Shown piece after piece: positions 38,406-49,808 of a stretch of DNA of 64,000 nucleotides. Origin of the DNA: Herbaspirillum sp. ST 5-3 (GTDB lineage Bacteria > Pseudomonadota > Gammaproteobacteria > Burkholderiales > Burkholderiaceae_D). Made by a program: the position numbers and the translations under genes. Below the pieces are notes generated by a model that saw only the letters and a list, made by a program, of their open reading frames with translations, made no database searches and was not told where the DNA came from. The stretch covers positions 1-64,000 of the forward strand of contig NZ_STGI01000006.1 of NCBI RefSeq assembly GCF_004804275.1, written 5' to 3'. The first letter of the stretch is position 1. Every line of letters begins with the position of its first letter.

Positions 38406-39500
38406 CTAAAGTGACAAAGCAAGTGACGCCCTCAGGGCATCAAGAAATAAACGGTTCTCTTCCGGTGTGCTGACGGTGATCCGCAAGCAGCTTTCCAGCA
38501 ATGGATGCATTTTACCGACATTTTTGATCAAAACCTTACGATCTAACAATGCAGAAAAGACATCGTCAGCATGAATTTTTTTTGTCTTGACCCGGATCAG
38601 CAGGAAATTTGCTGCCGAAGGGAAAACTTCCACGCCCGGCAAACTGGCCAGTGCGTCAGCCAGTTTAGTCCGTTCAGCACGCAAAGTCGCCGCCTGCGCA
38701 TCAAGCACGTCGACATGGTCCAGCACAAATTCCGCCGCCGCCTGGGTCAGCACGTTGACGTTGTAAGGCGGACGCACCTTGTCAAATTCGGTCAGCAGCG
38801 CCTTCGAAGCGGACATATAGCCCAAGCGTATACCGGCCAGTCCGAGCTTGGACACGGTGCGCATCACGACCAGATTACCAAATTCCGCCAGTCGCGGCAT
38901 GAAACTTGTTTGCGCAAACGGCTGGTATGCCTCATCTACAACAACGATGCCGGAATCGCCCACGGCACGCATGATCTCCACCATGTCGTCGGCATCGAAC
39001 AGGTTGCCGGTCGGGTTGTTCGGATAGGCGAGATAAGTGATCGCCGGCCGGTGCTGCGCGATGGCTACCAACATCGCCGCCTTGTCCAGCGCGAAATCGG
39101 GCTTGAGCGGGACGCCGATGAACTCCATCCCGGCAAATTTGGCCGACATTGCATACATGACAAATCCCGGCGTCGGTGCCAGTACCTTGGCGCCCGGTTT
39201 GGCGCAGGCAACGGAGATGATGCTGATCAATTCATCCGAGCCATTGCCGAGAATGACATCGAACCCCGCCGGCACACCCAGCCCGTTGCGGATCTTTGTC
39301 TTCAGTTCCGCATAGGAAGGCACCGGGTAGCGGTTCATGGCGACGTCGCTCAGGCGCTGTCCGAGCACGGCGCGCAGGTGCTCCGGCAGCGTGTACGGGT
39401 TTTCCATCGCATCCAGCTTCACGAAGCCGCTGGCATCAGGCACATGGTAGGCCGCGAGAGCGCGGACTTCGGGGCGAATAATATTCTCGATCAGGGACAT
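38406..39500 (-). CDS. hisC: Histidinol-phosphate aminotransferase
   Basis: A 364-residue class I/II PLP aminotransferase. It has [23 protein letters not shown], and the PLP lysine in [15 protein letters not shown] (about 221). It converts imidazole acetol phosphate to histidinol phosphate. It is followed by hisB and preceded by a DNA methyltransferase gene within 12 bp. Confidence 0.95.
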   Translation of the reverse strand: MSLIENIIRPEVRALAAYHVPDASGFVKLDAMENPYTLPEHLRAVLGQRLSDVAMNRYPVPSYAELKTKIRNGLGVPAGFDVILGNGSDELISIISVACAKPGAKVLAPTPGFVMYAMSAKFAGMEFIGVPLKPDFALDKAAMLVAIAQHRPAITYLAYPNNPTGNLFDADDMVEIMRAVGDSGIVVVDEAYQPFAQTSFMPRLAEFGNLVVMRTVSKLGLAGIRLGYMSASKALLTEFDKVRPPYNVNVLTQAAAEFVLDHVDVLDAQAATLRAERTKLADALASLPGVEVFPSAANFLLIRVKTKKIHADDVFSALLDRKVLIKNVGKMHPLLESCLRITVSTPEENRLFLDALRASLALSL

Positions 39501-39512
39501 AGGATTTCGCGG

Positions 39513-40283
39513 TTATGCTGCTTCCGGCTTGTTCAGTTCTGCAAGACGGTTTTCAATCAATTCACAATATTCCGGGTTAAGCTCGAATCCGACAAAATCG
39601 CGGCCGCAGCGCTTTGCTGCCACGGCTGTGGTACCGCTACCCATGAACGGGTCGAGCACAATGCCACCGGGCGGGCTGGATGCCTTGACCATGCGCTCGA
39701 CGATTTCCAGCGGCTTTTGCGTCGGATGGTCGGCACGCTCGCGATGTTCGCGGTGCAGGCGCGATATGCTCCACACATCTTTCGGGTTATACCCGACTTC
39801 CAGCCACTTGGCGCCAACGAAAATCGAACGTGAGCGCGCCTTCTTGGTTTCGGCATCGTATGGAATGCGCACCGCATCAAGGTCGAAATAATAATCCCTG
39901 GCCTTGGCGAAAAAACCGATCGTGTCGTGTACCGACGAAAACTTCCGCGTGCTGCCGCCCATGGACGGCACCCGGCGGTCCCAGATGATTTCGTTGATCA
40001 TCGTCATGCGCTTTTTCAGCATCACGAAGATCTCCGGCGAATAACGCCAGGTCAGGAAAATATACAGGCTGCCGCTGGGCTTCAGTTTCGGCAGCGCGGC
40101 ATCGACCCACTGTTCCGTCCATCGCAGGTACTCGCCCGCATCGAGCTTGTCGGAATCGTTGCCGTAGTCCTTGCCCAGGCCATAAGGCGGATCGGCGATC
40201 AGCAAATCGACGCTTGCATCGGGTATGCGCGCAAATCCGTGCAATGCATCCTCGCAGTAAATGCGATTGAGCCAGGCTGCCAT
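39513..40283 (-). CDS. Solitary DNA methyltransferase (N6-adenine or N4-cytosine, beta class)
   Basis: A 256-residue amino-methyltransferase. The catalytic DPPY is at 31-34 and the SAM-binding DPFMGSGTT at 211-219, an order of motif IV then motif I that defines the beta class. HPTQKP lies about 20 residues before the SAM motif, as in CcrM and YhdJ types. DPPY rather than SPPY favours adenine. The target-recognition part is about 90-180. It lies between hisD and hisC on the same strand with small gaps and has no restriction partner, so it is a solitary enzyme. Target site is unknown. ATG at 40283; a TTG six bases earlier is also open. Confidence 0.9.
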   Translation of the reverse strand: MAAWLNRIYCEDALHGFARIPDASVDLLIADPPYGLGKDYGNDSDKLDAGEYLRWTEQWVDAALPKLKPSGSLYIFLTWRYSPEIFVMLKKRMTMINEIIWDRRVPSMGGSTRKFSSVHDTIGFFAKARDYYFDLDAVRIPYDAETKKARSRSIFVGAKWLEVGYNPKDVWSISRLHREHRERADHPTQKPLEIVERMVKASSPPGGIVLDPFMGSGTTAVAAKRCGRDFVGFELNPEYCELIENRLAELNKPEAA

Positions 40284-40329
40284 TAGCAATCCTGGCTTCC
40301 CGCCTTCGCGGGAGTGGCGCGGGCGCTGA

Positions 40330-41643
40330 TCATTTCAGCCGGTACTCGGCAGAGCGGGCATGCGCCTGCAAGCCTTCGCCGTACGCCAGCTCGGCGGCCA
40401 CCTTGCCAAGGGTCTGGGCGCCCGCTTCGCTCACCTGAATGATGCTGGAGCGCTTCTGGAAATCGTACACGCCTAGAGGTGACGAGAAGCGCGCAGTGCG
40501 CGACGTCGGCAGGACATGGTTCGGCCCGGCGCAGTAATCGCCTAGCGATTCGGAAGTAAAGCGTCCGAGAAACATGGCGCCCGCGTGGCGAACCTTGCTC
40601 GCCCACTGCTGCGGATTCTCTGCAGAGATTTCCAGATGTTCGGCAGCGATCAGGTTGGCGATGTCGCACGCCTCGTTCATGTCGCGCACCTTGACCAGCA
40701 CGCCGCGGTTAGTCAGCGAAGTACGAATCACATCCTTGCGCGGCATTCCATCGAGCTGCTTGTTGATGCTGGCCTCGACCTTCGCGATGTAAGCATCGTC
40801 CTGGCAGAGCAGAATCGACTGGGCCAGTTCATCATGCTCGGCCTGCGAAAACAGATCCATCGCGACCCAATCCGGATCGGTTGAGCCATCGCAAATCACA
40901 AGGATTTCCGACGGGCCGGCGATCATGTCGATGCCGACGATACCGAATACACGACGCTTCGCGGCCGCGACGTATGCGTTGCCGGGGCCGACAATCTTGT
41001 CGACTTGCGGAATGGTCGCCGTGCCATGCGCGAGCGCTCCGACCGCCTGCGCGCCGCCAATGGTGAACACGCGGTCAACACCTGCAATTGCCGCCGCGGC
41101 GAGTACCAGTTCATTTTTCACGCCGTTCGGCGTCGGCACGACCATGATGACTTCCTGCACTCCGGCCACCTTGGCCGGGATGGCGTTCATCAGCACGGAG
41201 GACGGGTAGGCCGCCTTACCGCCAGGGACATAGATTCCCACGCGATCGAGCGGCGTGACTTTTTGCCCCAGCACAGTGCCGTCCGCTTCGGTGTAGGTAA
41301 AACCATTGCTGCCGGTTTCCTGTTTCTGGCGCTCGTGATAAGCGCGCACGCGGTCGGCCGCGGTCTGCAACGCGGTGCGGCGTTCCGACGACAGACCGTT
41401 CAGTGCCGCACGGAGCTCTTCCTTGCCGATCTCCAGTTGTGCAACTGCGCCGGCATTCAACTTGTCAAAACGATTGGTGTACTCAAGGACGGCCGCATCG
41501 CCACGCGCTTTCACGTCGGCGAGAATCTGTGCTGCGGCACGGTCGATGGCTTCGTCTTCGCTTGCTTCGAAAGCGAGCAATGCCGACAATTTCGTCTTGA
41601 AATCGGGATCAGCGGAATCGAGTTTGCGCATCTGGATAGCCAT
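40330..41643 (-). CDS. hisD: Histidinol dehydrogenase
   Basis: A 437-residue zinc enzyme that oxidises L-histidinol to L-histidine in two steps with NAD. It shows [40 protein letters not shown] and QAEHDE with metal ligands, and AEHLEI near the C-terminus. It starts 3 bp after hisG. Confidence 0.96.
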   Translation of the reverse strand: MAIQMRKLDSADPDFKTKLSALLAFEASEDEAIDRAAAQILADVKARGDAAVLEYTNRFDKLNAGAVAQLEIGKEELRAALNGLSSERRTALQTAADRVRAYHERQKQETGSNGFTYTEADGTVLGQKVTPLDRVGIYVPGGKAAYPSSVLMNAIPAKVAGVQEVIMVVPTPNGVKNELVLAAAAIAGVDRVFTIGGAQAVGALAHGTATIPQVDKIVGPGNAYVAAAKRRVFGIVGIDMIAGPSEILVICDGSTDPDWVAMDLFSQAEHDELAQSILLCQDDAYIAKVEASINKQLDGMPRKDVIRTSLTNRGVLVKVRDMNEACDIANLIAAEHLEISAENPQQWASKVRHAGAMFLGRFTSESLGDYCAGPNHVLPTSRTARFSSPLGVYDFQKRSSIIQVSEAGAQTLGKVAAELAYGEGLQAHARSAEYRLK

Positions 41644-41646
41644 GAC

Positions 41647-42296
41647 TTATCTCGCTTTCGCTGCTTCTTCGAATGCTTCCAGAATCGGCTGCAGTCGCTC
41701 ACGCTTCAGCTTGAGCGCTGCCTGGTTAACGACGAGACGCGACGAGATGTCCATGATGTGCTCGACTTCGACCAAATTGTTCGCGCGCAGTGTGCTGCCG
41801 GTGCTGACCAGGTCGACGATCGCGTCCGACAAGCCGACCAGCGGCCCCAGTTCCATGGAGCCGTAGAGCTTGATCAGATCAACGTGAACGCCCTTCGACG
41901 CGAAATGCTCGCGCGCGCAATTTACATACTTCGTCACCACGCGCAGACGCGCGCCCTGGCGCACCGCGTTCGCATAATCAAAACCGGCCGGTACTGCGAC
42001 GGACAGTCGGCATTTTGCGATATTCAGGTCGATCGGCTGATACAGTCCTTCACCGCCGTGTTCGAGCAAAACGTCCTTGCCCGCGACGCCGAAATCGGCT
42101 GCGCCGTACTGCACATAGGTCGGCACGTCGGATGCACGCACGATGATGACGCGGATATTCGCATCATTGGTCGGAAGGATCAGCTTGCGCGACTTTTCCG
42201 GATCTTCGGTAACAGTAATGCCCGCAGCCTGCAGCAAGGGCAGCGTCTCTTCGAAAATGCGTCCCTTCGATAGCGCGAGGGTTAATTGCTGGTTCA

Positions 42297-42297
<1 letters not shown>
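41647..42297 (-). CDS. hisG: ATP phosphoribosyltransferase, short form
   Basis: A 216-residue catalytic subunit for the first histidine step. It has [16 protein letters not shown] and [15 protein letters not shown], with [13 protein letters not shown] near the C-terminus. It lacks the C-terminal regulatory domain of long-form HisG, so it needs the HisZ regulatory subunit, which is not in this window. Its ATG overlaps the murA stop by one base (TAATG). Confidence 0.95.
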
Positions 42298-43786
<1,489 letters not shown>

Positions 43787-43795
43787 ATCTGCTCT

Positions 43796-44551
43796 CTAAT
43801 GGCGCAACTTGTAGCCGGTCTTCAGCAGGCGGATTGCGAAGGCGGCCAGCAAGACAAAAAATACGATGACGATCGAGAAACTGGTCGACGGATTCACGTC
43901 GGACTGGCCGAAAAAGCCGTAGCGGAAGCCGTCAATCATATAAAAAAACGGGTTGAAACGCGACACCGACTGCCAGAATGGCGGCAGCGAGTGGATCGAA
44001 TAAAACACGCCGGAAAGAAAAGTTGCCGGCATGATCAGGAAGTTCTGGAATGCCGCCAGCTGGTCGAATTTTTCCGCCCAGATGCCGGCGATCAATCCCA
44101 TGGTGCCGAGCATCCCCGCGCCAAGCAAGGCGAAAACGACGATCCACCATGGCGCGACAAAGCTCAACTTGGCAAACCAGGCAGTAATGATGAGCACGCC
44201 GGCACCGACTGCCAGGCCGCGCACCACGGACGCCAGCACATAGGCACCGAAAATCTCCCAGTGCGACAGCGGCGGCAGCAGCACAAAGACCAGATTGCCC
44301 GTGATCTTTGACTGGATCAGCGACGATGAACTGTTCGCAAACGAATTCTGCAGCACACTCATCATCACCAGCCCCGGAATCAGGAAGGAGGTGTAGCGTA
44401 CCTGCGGATACACCTGCACATGATCTTCCAGCACATGGCCGAAGATCAGCAGGTAAAGCATGGCGGTCAGGATGGGTGCGCTGATGGTCTGCGTGGCGAC
44501 CTTCCAGAAGCGCAGGACTTCCTTGTACAACAGCGTCTGGAAGCCGGTCAT
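43796..44551 (-). CDS. ABC-2 type exporter permease
   Basis: A 251-residue membrane protein with about six hydrophobic helices, of the YadH/NodJ permease type. It contains LLYKEVLRFWKVATQTI at the N-terminus and GVFYSIHSLPPFWQSVSRFNPF near the C-terminus, the ABC-2 signature region. Its start overlaps the stop of the ATPase gene by 4 bp. The substrate is unknown. Confidence 0.9.
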   Translation of the reverse strand: MTGFQTLLYKEVLRFWKVATQTISAPILTAMLYLLIFGHVLEDHVQVYPQVRYTSFLIPGLVMMSVLQNSFANSSSSLIQSKITGNLVFVLLPPLSHWEIFGAYVLASVVRGLAVGAGVLIITAWFAKLSFVAPWWIVVFALLGAGMLGTMGLIAGIWAEKFDQLAAFQNFLIMPATFLSGVFYSIHSLPPFWQSVSRFNPFFYMIDGFRYGFFGQSDVNPSTSFSIVIVFFVLLAAFAIRLLKTGYKLRH

Positions 44552-45456
44552 TTCTCGCCCTCCATGATCTGGATGAAGACATCCTCCAGGTCGGCCTGCT
44601 GCAATTGCATGTCTTCGATGACTGCCCCGGATTGGCGCAAGGTGGCAAGGATCGGCTCCACGTCGGAGTACTCGTTGACACGCAGGGTGTACTTGTTGCC
44701 GGCCACCAGCTCATCGGGATGCGAGATCAGGGGTTTGAGGGCATCCGGCAACGCGCCCTTCAGGCGAAGGGTCAGTTGCGAACCGGAGATGCGCTTGATC
44801 AGCGCCGACGTGGAGTCGAGTGCCACCACTTTCCCTGCTTTGAGCATTGCGATGCGATTGCACAAGGCTTGCGCTTCTTCCAGATAGTGCGTGGTCAGCA
44901 CAATCGTGTGCCCTTCTCGATTCAGGCGCGAGATGAACTTCCACAAGGTCTGGCGCAATTCAACGTCGACGCCGGCAGTCGGCTCATCGAGCACGATGAC
45001 CGGCGGCTTGTGCACCAGCGCCTGGGCAACCAGCACGCGGCGCTTCATGCCACCGGACAGTGCGCGCGTATTCGTGTCGGCCTTGTTGGTAAGATCGAGG
45101 TTGGCCATCACCTCGTCGATCCACCTGTCGTTATTCTTCAGGCCGAAATAGCCGGACTGCATGCGCAGGGTTTCGCGGACGGTGAAGAACGGGTCAAACA
45201 CCAGTTCCTGTGGAACAACGCCCAGGCGCTTGCGCGCTTCGCGATAGTCGCGCACGACATCGTAACCATGGATTGCCACGCTGCCAGAGTCGGCCCGGTT
45301 AAGTCCTGCAACAATCGAAATCAGGGTGGTCTTGCCTGCACCATTCGGACCAAGCAAACCAAAAAACTCGCCCTGCTCGATAGATAGCGTCACGCCATCA
45401 AGCGCGCGCAGCGACTTGTAGCGTTTTTCGACATCGACGATTTGAAGAGCAGCCAT
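44548..45456 (-). CDS. ABC-2 type exporter ATPase
   Basis: A 302-residue ATPase of the YadG/DrrA type. Walker A is LLGPNGAGKTT (about 34-44), the signature is LSGGMKRR, Walker B is VIVLDEPTAGVD and the switch His is in TTHYLEEA. A C-terminal extension of about 80 residues follows. It pairs with the permease downstream. The substrate is unknown. Confidence 0.92.
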   Translation of the reverse strand: MAALQIVDVEKRYKSLRALDGVTLSIEQGEFFGLLGPNGAGKTTLISIVAGLNRADSGSVAIHGYDVVRDYREARKRLGVVPQELVFDPFFTVRETLRMQSGYFGLKNNDRWIDEVMANLDLTNKADTNTRALSGGMKRRVLVAQALVHKPPVIVLDEPTAGVDVELRQTLWKFISRLNREGHTIVLTTHYLEEAQALCNRIAMLKAGKVVALDSTSALIKRISGSQLTLRLKGALPDALKPLISHPDELVAGNKYTLRVNEYSDVEPILATLRQSGAVIEDMQLQQADLEDVFIQIMEGEK

Positions 45457-45584
45457 GTTGGCTTGATCACTTTAGCGGGAATGAGCCAAGCAGTCACAAA
45501 AACAGCGCGAACCCTTGGCGGAACCCTTGATTATATTGGATTTCCGGGCAGGAAGCCGGATTGGGTGGGTTGACCGGAGAACGG

Positions 45585-45881
45585 TCAATGATGCGGCAAA
45601 TCGGCCCGTGCGTCCTGATCCGACGGGAGATGCAGCAGTTCGGTCACGCCATAGAGAGCGGCCAGGCTTTGCAGGCTGGCCGGAAGATTGCTGAATACCA
45701 CCGTTCTACCGCTGGTCATGGCGGCGCGCTGCCATGCCAGCAACGTGGCGACGGCGGCCGAGTCGACGACCGACAAGTCGCCCAGGTCGAACTGCGTCTG
45801 CCCATCCGCGATCGCCCGCAGACCGGCGTCCAGCGCGGTCTTGGCATTATGAATCGTGAGTGTCAGGGCGGGACGGTACAT
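45585..45881 (-). CDS. mlaB: Phospholipid transport STAS protein MlaB
   Basis: A 98-residue STAS-domain protein with FDLGDLSVVDSAAVATLLAW, which holds the conserved Asp-Ser before the key helix. MlaB stabilises the MlaFE ABC complex and supports its activity. Its stop lies in the right arm of a small hairpin (45570-45588). Confidence 0.88.
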   Translation of the reverse strand: MYRPALTLTIHNAKTALDAGLRAIADGQTQFDLGDLSVVDSAAVATLLAWQRAAMTSGRTVVFSNLPASLQSLAALYGVTELLHLPSDQDARADLPHH

Positions 45882-45888
45882 AGTGGAA

Positions 45889-46539
45889 TCAGGAAGATTT
45901 GACGCCTTTGGCAGCGCTGGCAGCGAGCCGCTTGTTCTTCTCGGACAAGGTCTTGATCAAGCCATCGATGCCGCCCTTGCTGATTTCGGCCGCGAAATTG
46001 CCCTTGTAGGTTTCGACCAGCCATGCGCCAAGCACATTGACGTCATAAATTTTCCAGCCGTTCGGCAGCTTCTCCAGACGGTAGTTCAGCTGGATCGGAT
46101 CGCCACCGCGCGGCTGCAGCACCTGCGAGCGAACTTCGACTTCCGTGTCCGACGGATCGGCGCGCATCGGCTTGAAGTCCAGTTTCTGATCGCGAATCTG
46201 CGAAATTGCGCCGGAATAGGTGTACACCAACAAGGCACGGAACTCGTCGGTCAGCTGCTTCTGCTGCTCCGGCGTCGCTTGGCGCCAGAATCGCCCTGCT
46301 GCGAGTGCGGTCATGCGCTGGAAATCGACATATGGAAGGATTTTCGCTTCGACGAGCTCCAGCACACGTTTATGGTTTCCGTTCTGGATTTCCTTGTCAT
46401 TCTTGGCGGAATCCAGGACTTCCTGGCTGATGCGCTTGACCAGCACATCGGGCGCCTCTTGTGCATTTGCAACAGGCATGAACGCCGCCATTGCAACGGC
46501 AAGTCCAATCACTGCAAACAATTTCTTGAAAATTTTCAT
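45889..46539 (-). CDS. mlaC: Phospholipid-binding periplasmic protein MlaC
   Basis: A 216-residue secreted Ttg2D/MlaC protein. A signal peptide of about 26 residues ends at PVANAQ. It contains YVDFQRMTALAAGRFWRQATPEQ and WKIYDVNVLGAWLVETY, both family stretches. It carries phospholipids between MlaA at the outer membrane and MlaD at the inner membrane. Confidence 0.93.
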   Translation of the reverse strand: MKIFKKLFAVIGLAVAMAAFMPVANAQEAPDVLVKRISQEVLDSAKNDKEIQNGNHKRVLELVEAKILPYVDFQRMTALAAGRFWRQATPEQQKQLTDEFRALLVYTYSGAISQIRDQKLDFKPMRADPSDTEVEVRSQVLQPRGGDPIQLNYRLEKLPNGWKIYDVNVLGAWLVETYKGNFAAEISKGGIDGLIKTLSEKNKRLAASAAKGVKSS

Positions 46540-46644
46540 GGTTTCCTGTGCTTGTTACATACGGAAAGATGATCCCGTCCGTATAGGTTCAACCGGACAA
46601 AACCGGGTTCGGATGATAACTCATGGCAGGAGCAATGACGCCGC

Positions 46645-47511
46645 TTATTGCTTGATTTCCTTTCCAGCCGCCATGGAGTCTCTCTTGATGATGTCGTTTT
46701 GTTCCACTTCGACAACCGGTTTTACGCTCGGTTCCGTACTTGTTTCTGATTGAACATTTAATGTGCTGCTGTTTAGCGGCGAAGCGACATTCTCCTGCTC
46801 GGTGAAGGTAGGCCCGACGTCCTCTTCATAATGCGACTCCGGCGATGCGCCGTCGCGCACTTTGCTTTCCCTGCGCTGCATGTATGCGTCGCGCACGAAG
46901 ACGTAGCGGTCCAGGGCTGCTTCCTCGATCAGGTTCGAAGCGTCCAGAACTGCCGCACGCTGGTCGACGGCACGCAATACAGAACCCATGTTACGCACAT
47001 GAACCGGATAAACGTAATACCAGGGATCAGCCTGATAATCGATCGGTAGGACAATCGTATCGCGCAATGTTGACGGCCCAAGAAGTGGCAATACCACATA
47101 CGGGCCCGATTTGACGCCCCACTTGCCCAAGGTTTGTCCAAAATCTTCCTTATGCTTCGCCAGACCTGCTTCTGATCCGATATCGAGGAAGCCGCCCAAC
47201 CCCATGGTCGAATTGACCGCAACGCGCATGACATCGGACAAGCCATCGGCAGCTTTGCCTTGCAGGAAATTATTGATTGCCGTCCATACGTCGCCCATAT
47301 TGCCGAAAAAATTGCTGACGCCTGTTTGCACGAAAGTCGGCAGATTGCTGTAAGCCTCAGCCGCCGGTTTCAATGCAACCTGATCAACCTTGTCATTGAA
47401 CTGAAACATGGCACGGTTGAAGCCTTCAAGTGGATCCTTGCGGTTGGTCGTCGCGCATCCGGCAAGGACGAGCGACAAGGCCAGTACGATGGTCCGTAAC
47501 GCAGGGTTCAT
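46645..47511 (-). CDS. mlaA: Outer-membrane lipoprotein MlaA (VacJ)
   Basis: A 288-residue lipoprotein. The signal ends in lipobox LAGC (about 16-19). The VacJ domain has DPLEGFNRAMFQFNDKVDQ, NFFGNMGDVWTAINNFLQGK and SGPYVVLPLLGPSTLRD. A low-complexity, Ser/Thr/Glu-rich tail of about 70 residues follows. It removes phospholipids from the outer leaflet. Here it lies within the mla operon between mlaD and mlaC; in E. coli it is elsewhere. Its ATG overlaps the mlaD stop by one base. Confidence 0.93.
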   Translation of the reverse strand: MNPALRTIVLALSLVLAGCATTNRKDPLEGFNRAMFQFNDKVDQVALKPAAEAYSNLPTFVQTGVSNFFGNMGDVWTAINNFLQGKAADGLSDVMRVAVNSTMGLGGFLDIGSEAGLAKHKEDFGQTLGKWGVKSGPYVVLPLLGPSTLRDTIVLPIDYQADPWYYVYPVHVRNMGSVLRAVDQRAAVLDASNLIEEAALDRYVFVRDAYMQRRESKVRDGASPESHYEEDVGPTFTEQENVASPLNSSTLNVQSETSTEPSVKPVVEVEQNDIIKRDSMAAGKEIKQ

Positions 47512-47984
47512 TATTTATTGCCTTCCTTTCCCTCGGCTGCCTTGCTATACAGGAACTGGCTGATCAGGTTCTCAAGGACGACCGCGGATTGTGTCATCTT
47601 GATGCGGTCGCCGGCAACCAGGTTATTGAGATCGCCGCCCGGTTCCAGGCCGATATACTGCTCACCCAGCAATCCTGAAGTCAGGATCTTGGCGGAGGTA
47701 TCCTTCGGGAATTTGTAAGTGGTTTCCAGGTTTAAGGTTACAACGGCCTGATAGCTCTTGTCGTCGAACTTGATGTCTCCCACGCGTCCGACCACCACAC
47801 CCGCGCTTTTTACCGGGGCGCGCGGCTTCAGGCCGCCGATGTTGTCGAACTTGGTGATGACCGGGTAGGTCTTTTCAAACGATAGCGAGCTCATGTTCCC
47901 TGCTTTCATTGCCAGGAAAAACAAGGCCATCGCACCAAGCAGGACGAACAAGCCAACCCATAAGTCTAACGATTTTCGCTGCAT
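47511..47984 (-). CDS. mlaD: Phospholipid transport protein MlaD (MCE domain)
   Basis: A 157-residue protein with one N-terminal helix (about 8-27) and a single MCE domain, including YPVITKFDNIGGLKPRAPVKSAGV, shown here as the start of the domain. It forms the periplasmic hexameric ring on the MlaFE transporter. The ATG at 47984 is chosen since the N-terminus then begins just before the anchor. Confidence 0.93.
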   Translation of the reverse strand: MQRKSLDLWVGLFVLLGAMALFFLAMKAGNMSSLSFEKTYPVITKFDNIGGLKPRAPVKSAGVVVGRVGDIKFDDKSYQAVVTLNLETTYKFPKDTSAKILTSGLLGEQYIGLEPGGDLNNLVAGDRIKMTQSAVVLENLISQFLYSKAAEGKEGNK

Positions 47985-48087
47985 AACCGAATACCTTAAA
48001 TATAGGATGCAATGCCCTTCGACGGGCTTAAAACGAGAAAAAAGCCTTTTCCCCGACCCTACGCAGGGAATCAATCCTGCACACCCA

Positions 48088-48867
48088 TTAATCGAACATG
48101 ATGGCTGTCAGCAAGAAGTCGAGCCACAGCACCATCAGGGATGCAATTACCACGGTGCGGGTTGTCGCGCGCGAAACGCCCTCGGGCGTCGGCTGTGCCT
48201 CATACCCTTGGAACAACGCAATGAACGTTACCGCAAATCCGAAAACAACGCTCTTGATCACACCGTTGGCGATGTCCTTCCAGACATCCACGCCATCCTG
48301 CATCTGCGACCAGAATGCACCTTCGTCCACGCCGATCAGACGCACACCGACGATGTAACCGCCGATCACACCAACGGCACTGAAGATTGATGCCAATACC
48401 GGCATCGCAATCACCCCGGCCCAGAAACGCGGTGCGACCACTCGCTCCAGCGGGTTCACCGCCATCATTTCCATCGCCGATAATTGTTCGCCCGCCTTCA
48501 TCAATCCGATCTCTGCGGTCAATGAAGTTCCGGCTCGCCCGGCGAACAATAAAGCGGTGACTACCGGTCCCAGTTCACGCGTGAGCGACAAGGCTACCAG
48601 CAAGCCCAGCGCCTGTTCAGAGCCATATTTGTTCAAGGTGTAATAGCCTTGCAATCCGAGCACGAACCCGACGAACAAGCCCGATACCGCAATGATCACC
48701 AGCGAATAGTTGCCGATGAAGTGAATCTGGTCGGTGACCAGTTTCGGCCGCTTCAGCAACGCAGCAGGCGCAAGCAGCATGGACAGGAACATGCGGGTTG
48801 CGAAGCCGACATTGCCGACAAATTCGCGCACCCAGCGCCCGAGAGCGCTTATCGCATCGACAATCAT
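48088..48867 (-). CDS. mlaE: Phospholipid transport permease MlaE
   Basis: A 259-residue permease of the MlaE/DUF140 family with five or six helices. It contains ALLFAGRAGTSLTAEIGLMKAGEQL, the family signature region around the EQL helix, and VNPLERVVAPRFWAGVIAMP. Its start overlaps the mlaF stop by one base. Confidence 0.94.
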   Translation of the reverse strand: MIVDAISALGRWVREFVGNVGFATRMFLSMLLAPAALLKRPKLVTDQIHFIGNYSLVIIAVSGLFVGFVLGLQGYYTLNKYGSEQALGLLVALSLTRELGPVVTALLFAGRAGTSLTAEIGLMKAGEQLSAMEMMAVNPLERVVAPRFWAGVIAMPVLASIFSAVGVIGGYIVGVRLIGVDEGAFWSQMQDGVDVWKDIANGVIKSVVFGFAVTFIALFQGYEAQPTPEGVSRATTRTVVIASLMVLWLDFLLTAIMFD

Positions 48868-49676
48868 TACTTCGTCTCCAGGTGCAAGTCTGCTGCAAGC
48901 GATCGGCCCGGGTAATGGAAGGGCACAGGACCGTCGGCTTCCGCATGCACGAACTGCTTCACATAAGGGTCGCTCGACTCCTGCATCTGCTGCGGCGAAC
49001 CGTGCGCGACAATCCTGCCCTGCGACAGAAAATACACGTAGTCGGCAATCAGGAACGTCTCATGCACATCATGCGACACCACGATCGATGTCGAGCCAAG
49101 TGCATCGTTAAGCCGGCGGATCAGATTGGCCGCCACACCCATCGAAATCGGGTCGAGCCCGGCAAACGGTTCGTCGTACATGATGAGCTGCGGATCCAGC
49201 GCCACGGCACGCGCCAGCGCCACACGCCGCGCCATGCCGCCCGAGATCTCTGCCGGCTTCAATTGCGCCGCATTGCGCAAGCCGACGGCATGCAGCTTCA
49301 TCAGCACCAGGTCGCGAATCAACTCCTCCGGCAGGCTGGTATGTTCGCGCAATGGAAACGCGACGTTCTCGAATACCGTCAGATCGGTGAACAGCGCACC
49401 GTGCTGAAACAGCATGCCCATCTTGCGGCGCATCGCATACATCGCCTTGGTATTGCGCGCATCGACCGCTTGTCCGTCGAGGGTGATGCTGCCCTTCTGT
49501 GCCTGCAACTGTCCGCCGATCAGCCGCAGGATCGTGGTCTTGCCGGAACCGGAACCGCCCATGACCGCGACAACCTTGCGACGAGGAAAGTCCATCTCAA
49601 GCCCCGACAGAATCGGACGCTCTCCATAGGCAAAATGCAGGTCACGGATTTCGACGAGATTGGGCACGACATTCAT
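48867..49676 (-). CDS. mlaF: Phospholipid transport ATPase MlaF
   Basis: A 269-residue ABC ATPase. Walker A is GGSGSGKTT, the signature ISGGMARRVALARA, Walker B LIMYDEPFAGLD and the switch His in VVSHD. The ATG at 49676 gives the usual N-terminus; a TTG at 49715 is in frame but unsupported. First gene of mlaFEDACB and the head of the long minus-strand run. Confidence 0.94.
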   Translation of the reverse strand: MNVVPNLVEIRDLHFAYGERPILSGLEMDFPRRKVVAVMGGSGSGKTTILRLIGGQLQAQKGSITLDGQAVDARNTKAMYAMRRKMGMLFQHGALFTDLTVFENVAFPLREHTSLPEELIRDLVLMKLHAVGLRNAAQLKPAEISGGMARRVALARAVALDPQLIMYDEPFAGLDPISMGVAANLIRRLNDALGSTSIVVSHDVHETFLIADYVYFLSQGRIVAHGSPQQMQESSDPYVKQFVHAEADGPVPFHYPGRSLAADLHLETK

Positions 49677-49754
49677 CTTCAACGCAAAGATGAGATTGTA
49701 GTGCAGAAATGGCAATCGGACTTTTGGGTTAGCCCAACAGGCAGCCGAAATACG

Positions 49755-49794
49755 ACAAAAAAACCGCCTGGTCTTTCGATGCGGCGGTTTTTTG
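49755..49794 (-). terminator. Terminator between gltD and mlaF
   Basis: AAACCGCC (49761-49768) pairs with GGCGGTTT (49783-49790), flanked by A and T runs, so it can act in both directions. On the minus strand it follows the gltD stop by about 15 nt and its U tract is long. Confidence 0.88.
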
Positions 49795-49808
49795 AAAACT
49801 GTTACAAA

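Noticed and set aside
38571-42273. Long plus-strand frames opposite hisC, hisD and hisG
   Set aside because: They mirror well-recognised histidine genes and have compositions rich in His, Arg and Gln typical of shadow frames.
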